Assembly (NCBI RefSeq): GCF_000517085.1
Contig: NZ_KI912107.1
Span: forward strand, 132,425 to 196,424
Source of the DNA: Saccharicrinis fermentans DSM 9555 = JCM 21142
GTDB taxonomy: Bacteria > Bacteroidota > Bacteroidia > Bacteroidales > Marinilabiliaceae
Length of the DNA stretch: 64,000 bases
Direction: 5' to 3'
Positions 1 through 9,677 of this stretch are shown here, one piece after another. The notes below the pieces were generated by a model. That model had not been told where the DNA came from and searched no databases. It worked only from the letters and a program-made list of their open reading frames with translations. Position 1 is the first letter of the stretch, and every line of letters begins with the position of its first letter. The position numbers were made by a program, and so were the translations under genes.

Positions 1-6
1 ATGTCA

Positions 7-1320
7 TTATTCATTCTCATCCCTCCTTTGTAATCTTTCATTATCTTCAGGAACAAGAGAAATGGTATCGCAGGAATCAGATAGTAATTTCTCTATACCA
101 ATAGATTCACTTTCGTCAATTTCACTAAGGTTTAAGTCTAAATCGCAATTCCCACAATCTCTATCACACATTTTAGGCTCATAACTGTCAGGTTCTTTAT
201 AGGTAGTAATTACACCTTCGTAGTTTCTTAGAACCACCTTGTTTGTTGACCATGAAATAATATAATTAGGCATGACAGGTATTTTTCCACCACCACCAGG
301 GGCATCAATAACATAGGTAGGTCGAGCAAAGCCACTGGTGTGACCAATTAAACTTTCCATTATCTCAATTCCTTTTCCAATAGGCGTTCTAAAGTGAGAT
401 AAGCCTTCAGATAAATCACATTGGTACAAATAATAAGGACGCACTCTATTTTGAACTAGTTTGTGTAGCAACGATTTCATTATTCGGGGACAATCATTAA
501 CGTCGGCTAATAGTACAGATTGATTACCCAAAGGAAAACCACCATCTGCTAATTTAGCCAAAGACTCTTTTGCTGAGGCTGTTATTTCATTAGGGTGATT
601 AAAATGCGTATTAATCCATAGTGGATGATACTTCTTTAAGATGGAAATAAGGTTGTCTGTTATTCTGTAAGGAAGTACAACGGGCATTCTAGTTCCTATA
701 CGAATTAATTCAACGTGAGGTATTTGACTAATTTCAGATAACAGCCAATCTAACTTGTCGTCAGGTAACATTAGTGGGTCACCACCCGATAATAAAACAT
801 CTCTAACTTGAGGAGTGTTTTTTATATACTCTATTCCTGCTGATAATTGGTCTTTAGATGGTACGAAGTCAATATCTCCAACTTTTCTTTTTCTTGTACA
901 GTGGCGACAATACATGGAACATATATTACTCACATGAAATAAAACTCGGTCTGGGTATCTGTGCGTAATGCCTTCTACAGGGCTATCTTTATCTTCTGAC
1001 AACGGGTCAGCATGTTCCGATTCTAAGGTTGTTAACTCTTCAATGCCACCAAAAGCCTGTTTAAATACAGGGTCGTTTTTGTAGTTTTTTTTATCAATTA
1101 CCGATAAGTAATAGGGGGTAATTGAAAGTGGGAATTTTTCAAATGTTTTTTCAAGATTCTTCCTTTCTTCTTTGTCGAATTTAATATCTGTTAAGTATTC
1201 AAACTTCTCTAAGGACTTAATAGAGTGTTTAATCTGCCATTTCCAATCTTTCCAATTTGATACCTGTGGTTCTTTTTCAATCTTATGCGCAATCTCTTTT
1301 TGAACGTTGTTGTAAATCAT
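7..1320 (-). CDS. kamA: L-lysine 2,3-aminomutase, radical SAM/PLP enzyme
   Basis: This gene encodes a radical SAM enzyme that interconverts L-lysine and L-beta-lysine, the first step of lysine fermentation or of N-acetyl-beta-lysine osmolyte synthesis. The 437-residue protein has the CxxxCxxC iron-sulfur motif (Cys134, Cys138, Cys141, followed by a TRKRKVG stretch). It also has the [11 protein letters not shown] segment that carries the PLP-binding lysine and a C-terminal Cys-rich zinc segment (CDRDCGNC). Its length is normal for KamA. The nearest upstream gene on the same strand is a broken MarR regulator. No ablB acetyltransferase or other lysine-fermentation gene is visible, but the gene ends at the window edge, so downstream partners may lie outside. 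Confidence 0.93.
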   Translation of the reverse strand: MIYNNVQKEIAHKIEKEPQVSNWKDWKWQIKHSIKSLEKFEYLTDIKFDKEERKNLEKTFEKFPLSITPYYLSVIDKKNYKNDPVFKQAFGGIEELTTLESEHADPLSEDKDSPVEGITHRYPDRVLFHVSNICSMYCRHCTRKRKVGDIDFVPSKDQLSAGIEYIKNTPQVRDVLLSGGDPLMLPDDKLDWLLSEISQIPHVELIRIGTRMPVVLPYRITDNLISILKKYHPLWINTHFNHPNEITASAKESLAKLADGGFPLGNQSVLLADVNDCPRIMKSLLHKLVQNRVRPYYLYQCDLSEGLSHFRTPIGKGIEIMESLIGHTSGFARPTYVIDAPGGGGKIPVMPNYIISWSTNKVVLRNYEGVITTYKEPDSYEPKMCDRDCGNCDLDLNLSEIDESESIGIEKLLSDSCDTISLVPEDNERLQRRDENE

Positions 1321-1581
1321 ATATTATTTTCCCTTTTTTATTCTGCTTTTATGCTTTGGAAACCTATGTTTCATCTTGGTCTTCGTGGTATCGCACTTAA
1401 TTTCTTTTGCGCAAGGATATATCTCCTCTCTTTCTCTGTCTCTTTCTTTTATTCTATAATATGCAATTACACTATGCCAACAATTCATAAAAATAAAATA
1501 GTTTCTATGCGAACAAAACTACAAAAAGGATATGAGAATGCTAATATTATTCTGATAAATTTAGAATAAAGCATTTTTGAA

Positions 1582-2098
1582 CTATAATAGGAAGGGTTCC
1601 TTTAAGTCCGCTTCAGTATCTTCAATACCTTCTAAGACAATATATAAGGTTATTAAAGGAGAGGCTTCTATTTGTTCTATTTCTAATAATCTAACTAAAG
1701 TTTCTAAACTATCTTCAACTTTTGCTATTTCGGTTTCATCTAACTTTTGAAGCTTTTCTAATAATTGTTCGTGTAGAATCGATGGGATTGTACCTAGTGG
1801 CTTATCGCCTGCTGAGGTAAAGGCAATTGTAACAATTCTTTTATCTCCTGATTTTGGAAGTCGGGCAAGAAGCCCTTTTTTTCAAGTCTTTTAATAATAC
1901 CACTTACGGTACTTGAATTTAGATTAAGAAAGTTTTTGATTTCACTCAGTGTGGCTTGATAATTCATAGATTCATGCAAGAAGCTTAAACACAAAACTTG
2001 CGGAATACTTACTCCGTATTCTTTCTGATTTTTTTAGATTCAATATCTACTGACCTAACAATTTTCCTAATCTTAATTAATATATCTGTGGTATCCAT
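1582..2098 (-). pseudogene. MarR-family transcriptional regulator, two frameshifts in A-runs
   Basis: Read on the minus strand from the ATG at 2098, three frames join into one MarR-type protein of about 172 residues. The N-terminal part (MDTTDILIKI) runs into an A7 tract (T7 at 2029-2035 on the plus strand). Adding one A restores the frame through EYGVSIPQV into the winged helix (LSEIKNFLNLNSSTVSGIIK). At a second A7 tract (1876-1882), adding one A gives RLEKKGLLARLPK, the classic MarR wing, and then a helical C-terminus ending at 1582. It probably regulated kamA, 262 bp downstream on the same strand. Both lesions are single missing bases in homopolymers, so sequencing error is as likely as true decay. 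Confidence 0.8.
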
Positions 2099-2269
2099 CT
2101 GAAAATCTTTATAACAAAAATCTAAGTACATGACAAAAGTTTCATGCATTCCTATAAGTCCTTATAATTTATAAGGTTACTTAAAGCGCATGCAATTCTA
2201 ATAAATCCATATTTAAAGGAAACTTATATTTCTTATTGCCGATTAACTTTTTTATGAGTTTGGATAAAT

Positions 2270-2643
2270 TTATCTTTTTACCCTGTAACACTCAACATCC
2301 TCATGATTGAATACAGGAAGGCTTTTTAAGAAAGTATTGCAAGGCAAAAACGGAATGTTGTAAAACTTTCTATTTATGGTGACAAAACGTTGTTTGTTTT
2401 CCATCTGCTCACGCAAGATTAAGGCTCTGTCTATAACAGTTTCTATGTCCTCAAAAAGTGCAGAATAGTGGTATAAGATAAGCGCAATGAGTTCTTGTGA
2501 AAACGGATCATTTGGTAAATGTGTTATTTTCGCAACCCAAACATCAATCTTGTCTACCCATGCACTTGATTTTTGTGGGCTTTTTGATAGCCCTGTAACA
2601 ACTTCTCAAATGCTGCAAAGCTATCTTTTTCAAAAACACTCAT
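2270..2643 (-). pseudogene. Small conserved-looking hypothetical protein, one A-run frameshift
   Basis: I do not recognise the family. From the ATG at 2643 the frame reads MSVFEKDSFAAFEKLLQGY and then meets a stop after an A5 run near 2569-2573. Adding one A to that run continues the frame (AHKKSSAWVDKIDVWVAK) for a total of about 124 residues to a stop at 2270. The composition is that of a normal soluble, mostly helical protein (for example ALILYHYSALFEDIETVIDR), which makes chance unlikely. It follows the B12 operon on the same strand, 96 bp beyond the BtuG-like gene, but no functional link is evident. Confidence 0.5.
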
Positions 2644-2739
2644 TTGTTACTGTATTCAAATACAAAAATGGGAGAATTCGTAGTCCCTCAAACTATCTTT
2701 TCTGTATATCTCTTTTCATTGTAATTACTTTACTGTCTA

Positions 2740-3873
2740 TTATTTTTTAAAGCAAAAAGCTCCCGGAATTATTCCAACTTTAAAAGTATCAATTGGTACA
2801 GCTTTGGCTGTATATCTGTACACCACGCCTTGTTGCACATAATCAATAGCATCGGCAACATACACTTCCGATGAAAAGGGGTCAATATCAAGCCCGTAAA
2901 ATCCACCGAAGTAGGCATCTTTGTCTGAATAATCATAAGGGCTTTTTATAAATATCTCAGGTTCTGCATCGGATAACACTGGCTGGCAATAAATATGCTT
3001 GTTAATAAAGAAAACGGTATCGCCACCGCCATTGATGCAAACTTCTTGTGGCCAGTCATCAAAACCGAATGTCCACGTTTTTTCAACTTCTCGTGTAACC
3101 GGATTTATTCGCTGCAACCCCGGATATTCTTGCTTATAGGGAGAGCCGGAATATCCACCATCAGATACCGACCATATTTTATTGTATTTGTCCATACAGA
3201 GTGATGTTGGTTGTTTTATTACATCAATAGAATCTACAATTTGGTCGGTTTCGGAATCTATAACCAGTATTTTATTGTCGTAGCTCCAGCAATTGGTGAA
3301 AACATATTTATCGTATTGTACCATTTGTTCGGTGGGATGCTGATAAAACCAGGGGTCGTAATTATTTACGTTAATGCTTCCTGTTAACTGAAATGTTTGT
3401 GGATTCACAATGGCTATGGATTTAGCATACAAATCGGTAATATATGCTTTTGTATCGCTCAAAAAATGAATGTATCGTGGCGAAGTAAGCCCTGTAATTT
3501 TGCCCACCACATTAAAAGTATTTATATTTATCACATATACTTTTCCACTGTTATTTATTACCACATATCCTAAAGAATCCCTAATAATCATTGATTGTGC
3601 AACATCGCCCAAAGGAAGTTTATTGGTTTCATAAAAAATATCGTTATACACTTTCCTATTCTCTACATCGTAGTATGACAGAGATGCATTACCATACATG
3701 AAATTTCCCTCGTTCATTATAAACACGCCCGAAGCTCTGCGTATATTGGTTATGGTTGTTGTATCATCACCAAATTCGTAATCGGGCTCTTTAAAGTTTG
3801 TCAACTCATCATCTTTCATACAAGAGCTAAAGATTAGAGCTATGCAAAATATTGTAATTGAAATCTTTCTCAT
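2740..3873 (-). CDS. BtuG-like surface lipoprotein (DUF5074/YncE-type beta-propeller)
   Basis: This 377-residue lipoprotein (lipobox with Cys18, FSSCMKDD) has the repeated blade pattern of YncE/DUF5074 seven-bladed propellers, for example [33 protein letters not shown] and [12 protein letters not shown]. In Bacteroides, BtuG proteins of this type sit on the cell surface, bind cobalamin very tightly and cap the BtuB receptor. Here it lies 18 bp downstream of the BtuB-like receptor in the riboswitch-controlled operon, which supports the same role. The assignment to BtuG rests on fold type and context; ligand residues cannot be confirmed by eye. Confidence 0.75.
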   Translation of the reverse strand: MRKISITIFCIALIFSSCMKDDELTNFKEPDYEFGDDTTTITNIRRASGVFIMNEGNFMYGNASLSYYDVENRKVYNDIFYETNKLPLGDVAQSMIIRDSLGYVVINNSGKVYVININTFNVVGKITGLTSPRYIHFLSDTKAYITDLYAKSIAIVNPQTFQLTGSINVNNYDPWFYQHPTEQMVQYDKYVFTNCWSYDNKILVIDSETDQIVDSIDVIKQPTSLCMDKYNKIWSVSDGGYSGSPYKQEYPGLQRINPVTREVEKTWTFGFDDWPQEVCINGGGDTVFFINKHIYCQPVLSDAEPEIFIKSPYDYSDKDAYFGGFYGLDIDPFSSEVYVADAIDYVQQGVVYRYTAKAVPIDTFKVGIIPGAFCFKK

Positions 3874-3891
3874 TATTTGATTTTTAATCTG

Positions 3892-5892
3892 TTAAAATTG
3901 AAAAGTAAGCGTTAGCAAGTAATTGCGACCGGGCATTGGACGATATAATATTGAATGATAAGTTTCATCAAACAGATTATATACTTTTAGTTCTGCCGAT
4001 AGTTTTATTTTTTTTAAGTCAAGGTTTTTACCCATACTTATATCGTTCATGTGATATGGGTAAAGCCAGTCACGTTTTGAGATATTGTTACTCGATGTAG
4101 TAAATCGTTCGTTATAATAATTATATTGGTAGGTAATAAAAAAGCCTTTGTACCCAATATTTAGAAGTGCATTTCCGGAATGAAGTGGAACATACACAAG
4201 CTGTTTACCATACGATTCATCCCCCCATACTTTTATGTCGCCATAGTTAATTGAACTGGTATAGGCATAGTTGAAAAGTGTACGATAGCTGAATTTCCCA
4301 ATTTGTCCACTCAACTTGATATTGGCCTCAAGCCCTTGTGAGAGTACACGCTTAATATTAAGTGGTTCCCAGTATCCTTTATATGTTGGCAACCACACAA
4401 TCCAATTGTCAATATCGGTTCTATAATACGTAATTTCGGTATGTAGCTTATGCCTTTTTATCTTTTTTTGATAAGCCAGTCCAAACTCAAAACTAAAGCC
4501 TTCTTCAGGTAGTAAATCCGGGTTTCCTCCCGGTAACCAATAAAGGTCGTTAAGCGTGGGCATGTGAAAATTACGTGCTATGTTTCCTTTAAGTATAAGG
4601 TCTTTTTCTTTTATCAAGCGAAAGTCGAAACCAAAAAACGGCACAAAAGGGGTAAAATCGTCATCGACATATTCTTGTCGCATCATAAGCATAAGGTTAA
4701 GCCTGTCAGCAAAATTTTTATGTAATGATAAAAATGCAGAAAGCTCGGTTCTTTCTTCGGTATAACCGGTTTTTGTAACCGAATCTTTTGAAATTACACT
4801 ATGATAATTGCCGTCTAAACTTGCTTTCAAAGAAAATGTTTTACTGAAATTATAATCATACGAAACCTTATTCAGGTAACTTCTAGAGCAACTTTCGGAA
4901 TATATGGCAGCTAGTAAGCCCTGTCCCGGCACTTGGTTGTGGAGGGTATAATCGAGGTTTTTATGTGAGTAGCCACTATTTGCATATAATTTCCCTTTTT
5001 CTGAATAATTACTCCATTTCAAAACTACTTTATGGTCATAATCTTTTTGGTTGTTAAGGTTGGCATTTTCATCGCCTTCAAAACTTGTTACCCTTGGAAT
5101 AGTGCGGTCGGCATATTGTCCCCAATAGGTAGCCGAAACAATATTTTTATCATTTGGACGGTAGTATATTTCCTGTAATAATCCATATTTTGTCCAATCG
5201 GCATGTTTATTAGTATCCAGCGGGTTTATATATCCTCCTGTTTGTGGGTTAATATTATTGCCAATGCTTTTATTTATGTAGGTGTAATCGTTGTTAGATT
5301 TACTGTGATAAACACGGGTTTTGCTTTGTACTTTTTTGTTGCCGAGGCCTACTTGCAAAAATTCATCGTAAGTACTATAACTACCTGTGCCTTGCCTGTA
5401 TTTTAATCCAAATTTGTTATTCCAGTCAGGTTTGTTGTTAATGTTGATTGAACCACCCAATCCACCGCTTTGCTCAGACAAAGAAGAAGCCCCGTGTTTT
5501 AGGTTCATATCGTCAACCACATATACCGGAATGAGCGAAAAATCAACCATACCCGTCATGGGTGAATTGATGTTTATACCGTTCCAAGTTACCTGTGTGT
5601 GTGATGGAGCAGTTCCCCTAAAAGATGCCGTAGCCAGAGCTCCGCGTCCATGACTTTTAATAAATACAGGTGTGTTTTCTGATAACAGTTCCGATAAGGA
5701 AACAGACTTTTTCTCTAATAGTACAAGTGTGTCCACTTCGGTTTGCTTCATACCTGCGGTTTCCTTTTTAAAAATCCGTTCTGCGGTTTTAATTACTTCA
5801 GGTATTTGGTAAATAGAATCCAGCATACCTTGAGAATAAGCAAACAAAGGCATGAAAGCAATTAGAAAAAGTAAGTGCCTTTTTTTTAACAT
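3892..5892 (-). CDS. btuB: TonB-dependent outer-membrane receptor, BtuB-like (cobalamin uptake)
   Basis: This 666-residue protein begins with a signal peptide (LLFLIAFMPLFAYSQ). A TonB-box/plug region follows (SLSELLSENTPVFIKSHGRG, ATASFRGTAPSHTQVTWNG, GGLGGSININ), then a long beta-barrel ending in an aromatic residue (LLTLTFQF). It lacks the N-terminal CarboxypepD-like domain of SusC proteins, which fits BtuB-type receptors. The cobalamin riboswitch at the head of the operon and the adjacent BtuG-like lipoprotein point to corrinoid import. A 157-bp MITE-like repeat lies between this gene and the preceding operon gene, so part of its transcription might be independent. Confidence 0.85.
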   Translation of the reverse strand: MLKKRHLLFLIAFMPLFAYSQGMLDSIYQIPEVIKTAERIFKKETAGMKQTEVDTLVLLEKKSVSLSELLSENTPVFIKSHGRGALATASFRGTAPSHTQVTWNGININSPMTGMVDFSLIPVYVVDDMNLKHGASSLSEQSGGLGGSININNKPDWNNKFGLKYRQGTGSYSTYDEFLQVGLGNKKVQSKTRVYHSKSNNDYTYINKSIGNNINPQTGGYINPLDTNKHADWTKYGLLQEIYYRPNDKNIVSATYWGQYADRTIPRVTSFEGDENANLNNQKDYDHKVVLKWSNYSEKGKLYANSGYSHKNLDYTLHNQVPGQGLLAAIYSESCSRSYLNKVSYDYNFSKTFSLKASLDGNYHSVISKDSVTKTGYTEERTELSAFLSLHKNFADRLNLMLMMRQEYVDDDFTPFVPFFGFDFRLIKEKDLILKGNIARNFHMPTLNDLYWLPGGNPDLLPEEGFSFEFGLAYQKKIKRHKLHTEITYYRTDIDNWIVWLPTYKGYWEPLNIKRVLSQGLEANIKLSGQIGKFSYRTLFNYAYTSSINYGDIKVWGDESYGKQLVYVPLHSGNALLNIGYKGFFITYQYNYYNERFTTSSNNISKRDWLYPYHMNDISMGKNLDLKKIKLSAELKVYNLFDETYHSILYRPMPGRNYLLTLTFQF

Positions 5893-5923
5893 TTAATATC
5901 ATTTTAAAACGAATGCTCCTAAT

Positions 5924-6080
5924 TAGTGGCTGCAAGAAAACGACTGTTTTTTCTGTCTTTGATAAGAAAGCTTCAAAGACAAGGCTTTCGATATTTTTGA
6001 AACCAAGGAGTTTACTGATTGTAAATGACTGTTTCAAAAATGAGAATAACGCAGTATTTGGAGTTTTCTTGCAAAGACTA
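5924..6080. repeat. MITE-like repeat, copy 1 (157 bp, TA-flanked)
   Basis: The element has imperfect terminal inverted repeats (TAGTGGCTGCAAGAAAAC at the left, read inversely as TAGTCTTTGCAAGAAAAC at the right) and TA at both edges. An almost identical copy lies at 28599-28755 and a partial inverted copy at 42699-42754. It contains no convincing gene; short frames through it are chance. It sits between two genes of the B12 operon. Confidence 0.8.
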
Positions 6081-6109
6081 ATTATGGAACATTCGTTTAG
6101 TTAACTCAT

Positions 6110-7984
6110 TTATTTCTTTTGAAATTTCAGTGTTTTTATATCAGTACCTGAATTGATAGTTATAAGATAAATGCCCGAATTCAAATGCCCAACATAAATA
6201 GACTGACCGTAAGAATAGTTATTTAATTCACCTACTCTAATCCCCGAAATATTGAAAACTTCGATGTTAACCCTTTCTGCATTTTTAATATTAATAAAGT
6301 TGCTTGCTGGATTAGGGTAAATCGGATACTCTTTGTCGGAAGAACTATTTGTAACAATTGATGTAGGCTCATCGTCTCGAACAGATACAGGAATGGTAGT
6401 TTGTCCCATCTTTCCATTTGTCTGACATTTTATAATAATTCCTATATCGCCAACCGATTTAAGTTCAAATGTTATTTTGCCATCAACTATTTCGGCATCG
6501 GCAATAGTCATGTCATGACCACCAAATATCATGTAAATAAATGTAGCATCAGGATCGTTAGGGTCGGTAAATAGCCCTTCTAAATCGTAAGTAAAACTAT
6601 CGCCCGGTTTCCCAACAACATTTTCAATAGTATTGTTGGCGACAATAGCATCAACACCTCCAACTTCGATATTTATATTAAATTCACGGAATATTCCTGT
6701 GTAAAATGTTTCCCAGATATAGCTTGTGCCTCCACGTCCAACAATCGAATCAACTATAACACTATCAAGTTTAACACCAGATAAAGTGTCGTCAGGGTCT
6801 TCCCAAATGCTTGTAATTACGACATCTCCTTTTGCTACTGGTGTTAGTAGGCCGTCGGCAGAGATGGTAGCGACAGCTTCGTTGCTGCTTTCCCATGTAA
6901 TCATGTAATTTGCCGGCATGTCGGGATATTGTAACCGCCCCATATTTACCACGTAACTTTCAAATTGAAAATTTTCGCCCGTGTACCATTGCAAGTTTGT
7001 TGCTACAGGAAACCCTCCCGGATGCGGCGGCTGGTTGCTTACTATAGTGTGAGTTACGCCTTCAATAGTGTCATTTGGCATAACATCTGCAATGCCTGTT
7101 ATCTCGGTAGAGTTTTCGCCTAACCATCCCGCATTTTGTGCAACACCGTTGTACACTTTTACCCAATGAATTTTATCTAAATCAACATGGTTTCCATTTG
7201 CATCAATTGCCCAATGGATATCAAAAGCATCGCCGCCGCAGCCTTCTTGAACATCCAAAGTGTAAGGATTATCAGGGGTTAAAAACCAATCTTCAACATG
7301 ACTATTATTAATGATAGATTTATTATCGGCATAACCATAGTCAAAATCAAGGTTTACCCACAAGCCGTCTGTAACACTTTGTGTAGATTTATGCTTTAAT
7401 AGCGTACCATGTAGGGTATAGCTATCCTGATCGATATGCGGAAAACTATCGGCAGATGGATAATGTTCCTGTGTGTGAAATTCTTTCATATAACGTACAA
7501 TCCCTTCATTTTCCTCATTGTCCACCCATGGAACATCGTATTTACCATGAGGATTGGTATAAGTTATGGCATAGTTATAAGTAGTTGCTGAAAGGTGATG
7601 GTCGCTTCCCATCAATTCGTACCATGTATCGTCAGGCAATCCGTTTTCATTCTCGTCTTTCATTACCTGTACTATACCGGGTTCCGAACTTCCAAGAAAA
7701 GCATTACCAAAAACGGTAAAATCTACACCATAAGGGTTATCGGAGTCGTTTTCAATAGGCTCGTCGAACCCTACAATAATATATCCACCCCAAAATCCGA
7801 GTGATACCATTCGCCCATTTTTTTCAGGAGAGCCTTTTATGCTTTCGGCATTCCACGGCAAACCTGGGCTGATATTTATAAACTGTCCAGGGGCAGGAGT
7901 ATATTCTATTATCTCAGAAATGTACTGAGCCTTTACTAAAGATGTAGCAAAGACCAGTATACTTAACATTATCATCCTTTTCAT
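6110..7984 (-). CDS. Secreted surface protein with Ig-like domain and T9SS sorting domain
   Basis: The start is taken at the ATG at 7984, which gives a clean signal peptide (MKRMIMLSILVFATSLVKAQ) and avoids overlap with the upstream gene. The N-terminal half (YISEIIEYTPAPGQFINISP, GRMVSLGFWGGYIIVGFDEP, VDFTVFGNAF) is a domain often seen beside BtuB/BtuG genes in Bacteroidota. Around residues 330-410 is a Big_2-like Ig segment (ITWESSNEAVATISADG). The last 75 residues are a type A T9SS sorting domain (YPIYPNPASNFINI, GIYLITI). The protein is therefore exported and attached to the surface, probably as an accessory corrinoid-binding factor. That role is inferred from the operon only. Confidence 0.7.
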   Translation of the reverse strand: MKRMIMLSILVFATSLVKAQYISEIIEYTPAPGQFINISPGLPWNAESIKGSPEKNGRMVSLGFWGGYIIVGFDEPIENDSDNPYGVDFTVFGNAFLGSSEPGIVQVMKDENENGLPDDTWYELMGSDHHLSATTYNYAITYTNPHGKYDVPWVDNEENEGIVRYMKEFHTQEHYPSADSFPHIDQDSYTLHGTLLKHKSTQSVTDGLWVNLDFDYGYADNKSIINNSHVEDWFLTPDNPYTLDVQEGCGGDAFDIHWAIDANGNHVDLDKIHWVKVYNGVAQNAGWLGENSTEITGIADVMPNDTIEGVTHTIVSNQPPHPGGFPVATNLQWYTGENFQFESYVVNMGRLQYPDMPANYMITWESSNEAVATISADGLLTPVAKGDVVITSIWEDPDDTLSGVKLDSVIVDSIVGRGGTSYIWETFYTGIFREFNINIEVGGVDAIVANNTIENVVGKPGDSFTYDLEGLFTDPNDPDATFIYMIFGGHDMTIADAEIVDGKITFELKSVGDIGIIIKCQTNGKMGQTTIPVSVRDDEPTSIVTNSSSDKEYPIYPNPASNFINIKNAERVNIEVFNISGIRVGELNNYSYGQSIYVGHLNSGIYLITINSGTDIKTLKFQKK

Positions 7985-7995
7985 AAGTTCGATGT

Positions 7996-9120
7996 TTAAA
8001 AAGACCTTACGCAACGAACGTTGGTCTTATACTCTATCTCGCTATAATATGGAGCCGCATCACCTGAATTATTTAGTTTTCCAAATCCTCTTCTTACAAG
8101 GTTTTTATCTGAACTATTGCTATATTTATAAGCATTAGTGCCATTTATTGACTGACCTGCTCCAATATTACCATCAACTAGTTTATCTAAATAAAGCACA
8201 TCTGCAAACCAATATAAATGAGTATAATCATTACTAGTCCAAGGAATACCAAGCTTATCAATCATACCTTGATTGTTAAAAGCATTTCCTAATATTTCGG
8301 CTTCTGTTATTGTCGGTAATCTCCAATCAGTAAATTCTTTGCCTGCTTCATCAAAACGACTAGCGTCAGAACAAAGACGAGGAGCGTCGTAGTAATATAC
8401 CATTGTTTCAGGGTCACTTCCATCGTATGCTTGGTCAGTTAATGCAATTGCTAAGCCGTGTGTCCCTTTGTCATTTACATAAAATACGACACCTCCTTGA
8501 GCAGAATCGCCCACAGCATAAGTTTTAGTTTCTTGTTGTTGTGTAGGTAGTTTTGCAAAACCATCATTGCTTAGGTAAATTGTATCGTTTGAGATAGATA
8601 GGGTTTGTAATTCGTTTGTTTCAGACCTATCAGCATTGTTCCACTTTGTTGTATCAGCTGCTGTAATTTTTGAAGCTATGGAAGCATCGAATACAGGATC
8701 GATTTCGCTTACACCACCAACAATTGATTCTGCTGTTTTAGCATGCATAGCATAAGGAACACTAAGTAATTGACTTATGCCCTCCACATCGTATGTACCG
8801 TTGTTATCAATATCTGTTTGGGTTTTAATAAAGAATTTACCATCAGCCCAATCAATAACATCCCATCCTGTTTGTCCGCCAAACTCAATGCTTACCAAAC
8901 CGTTGCTATTAGGTGTTGGATTAAGAATTTCTGAGTATTCTTCACTTGCAGAAGTCGCATCATCGCCTTTTAATACGCTAAGTTTCATGCCAACTTGTGT
9001 GGTGACTAATTCACCACTTGCATTGCGGACTACTGCTTGATAACTCATTTTTTCGGGAGATTGAGCAAACACACTTATAGTTACTATTACTGCTACTAAA
9101 ATTGTATATATCTTTTTCAT
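7996..9120 (-). CDS. Secreted DUF1566/Lcl-type protein
   Basis: This 374-residue protein has a signal peptide (ILVAVIVTISVFAQSPEKMSYQAVVRN). Its N-terminal region is a beta-rich segment common in Bacteroidota exported proteins (FKTQTDIDNNG-like, LLSVPYAMHAKTAES). The C-terminal half is a DUF1566/Lcl-like module (GGVVFYVNDKGTHGLAIAL, DWRLPTITEAEIL, VRCVRSF). No recognisable T9SS tail is present. It is the fourth gene of the B12-riboswitch operon. Its molecular role is unknown; proteins of this kind are often adhesin-like or fimbrial-tip-like. Confidence 0.6.
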   Translation of the reverse strand: MKKIYTILVAVIVTISVFAQSPEKMSYQAVVRNASGELVTTQVGMKLSVLKGDDATSASEEYSEILNPTPNSNGLVSIEFGGQTGWDVIDWADGKFFIKTQTDIDNNGTYDVEGISQLLSVPYAMHAKTAESIVGGVSEIDPVFDASIASKITAADTTKWNNADRSETNELQTLSISNDTIYLSNDGFAKLPTQQQETKTYAVGDSAQGGVVFYVNDKGTHGLAIALTDQAYDGSDPETMVYYYDAPRLCSDASRFDEAGKEFTDWRLPTITEAEILGNAFNNQGMIDKLGIPWTSNDYTHLYWFADVLYLDKLVDGNIGAGQSINGTNAYKYSNSSDKNLVRRGFGKLNNSGDAAPYYSEIEYKTNVRCVRSF

Positions 9121-9128
9121 CTTTATTT

Positions 9129-9605
9129 CTACTGTTTAATAATTTTAAATTCTTTGATTGATTGATTTTGGTTAATGATTCTCACAAAATAGGTTGACGG
9201 TAAATAATTGTTCATGTCAATTTGTGTTTCATTGCCCATAATGTTTTGTGATTGTAATAAATTACCCTTTATGTCAAAAAGTTGAAAATTCAAGGTTAAA
9301 TGTTCTAAGTTTTCTATTTTCAAATTAAGGTAATTGCTTGTTGGATTAGGATATGCCGATACCGCAAGGCTGATACCCGTTTCTTTAATCCCCGTTGTTA
9401 CATAAATTTCGTAGGCTTGCTGTACGCCTTGTGTTACAGTACCATTTGCGCCTGAGTTAGTATTGTATGCTACCTGCCCAACTGAATAACTTACCGAGCC
9501 TGCATTGCACGAAACATCACCTGCAGAAGCAGATATGATTTCCTGAGCATGTATTCCCGTTATGGCAATCTCCAACAGGAATATAAGTGATAAAATAAAT
9601 TTCAT
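9129..9605 (-). CDS. Small secreted protein with T9SS type A sorting domain
   Basis: The 158 residues comprise a signal peptide, a short Gly/Ser/Val-rich stretch typical of Bacteroidota exported proteins (SASAGDVSCNAGSVSYSVGQ, then VTQGVQQAYEIYV), and a C-terminal T9SS sorting domain (VSAYPNPTSNYLNLKIENL, STYFVRIINQNQSIKEFKII). It is 8 bp upstream of the DUF1566-like gene, so the two are probably co-translated. A strong hairpin terminator precedes it on the same strand. The function is unknown; surface display is likely. Confidence 0.65.
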   Translation of the reverse strand: MKFILSLIFLLEIAITGIHAQEIISASAGDVSCNAGSVSYSVGQVAYNTNSGANGTVTQGVQQAYEIYVTTGIKETGISLAVSAYPNPTSNYLNLKIENLEHLTLNFQLFDIKGNLLQSQNIMGNETQIDMNNYLPSTYFVRIINQNQSIKEFKIIKQ

Positions 9606-9623
9606 TTGTGTAATATTTTTAAT

Positions 9624-9663
9624 GCAAAAAGAACATCTATGGGCATACTAAGCCCATAGATGC
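9624..9663 (-). terminator. Intrinsic terminator/attenuator inside the B12 operon
   Basis: Read on the minus strand, an 11-bp perfect stem (CATCTATGGGC / GCCCATAGATG) with a 7-nt loop is followed by TTCTTTTT. It lies in the 72-bp gap between the DUF4465 gene and the 158-residue protein gene. It may lower expression of the downstream genes or mark a second transcription unit. Confidence 0.75.
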
Positions 9664-9677
9664 TTTATTTTGTATAA

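Noticed and set aside
1285-1569. Plus-strand ORF of 94 codons next to kamA
   Set aside because: It overlaps the kamA start, has a low-complexity composition and no family pattern.
2487-2750. Plus-strand ORF of 87 codons
   Set aside because: It lies antisense to the better-supported, frame-repaired protein at 2270-2643.
5798-6104. Two short ORFs over the MITE-like repeat
   Set aside because: They exist only because the repeat happens to be open; the other copies do not keep them as genes.
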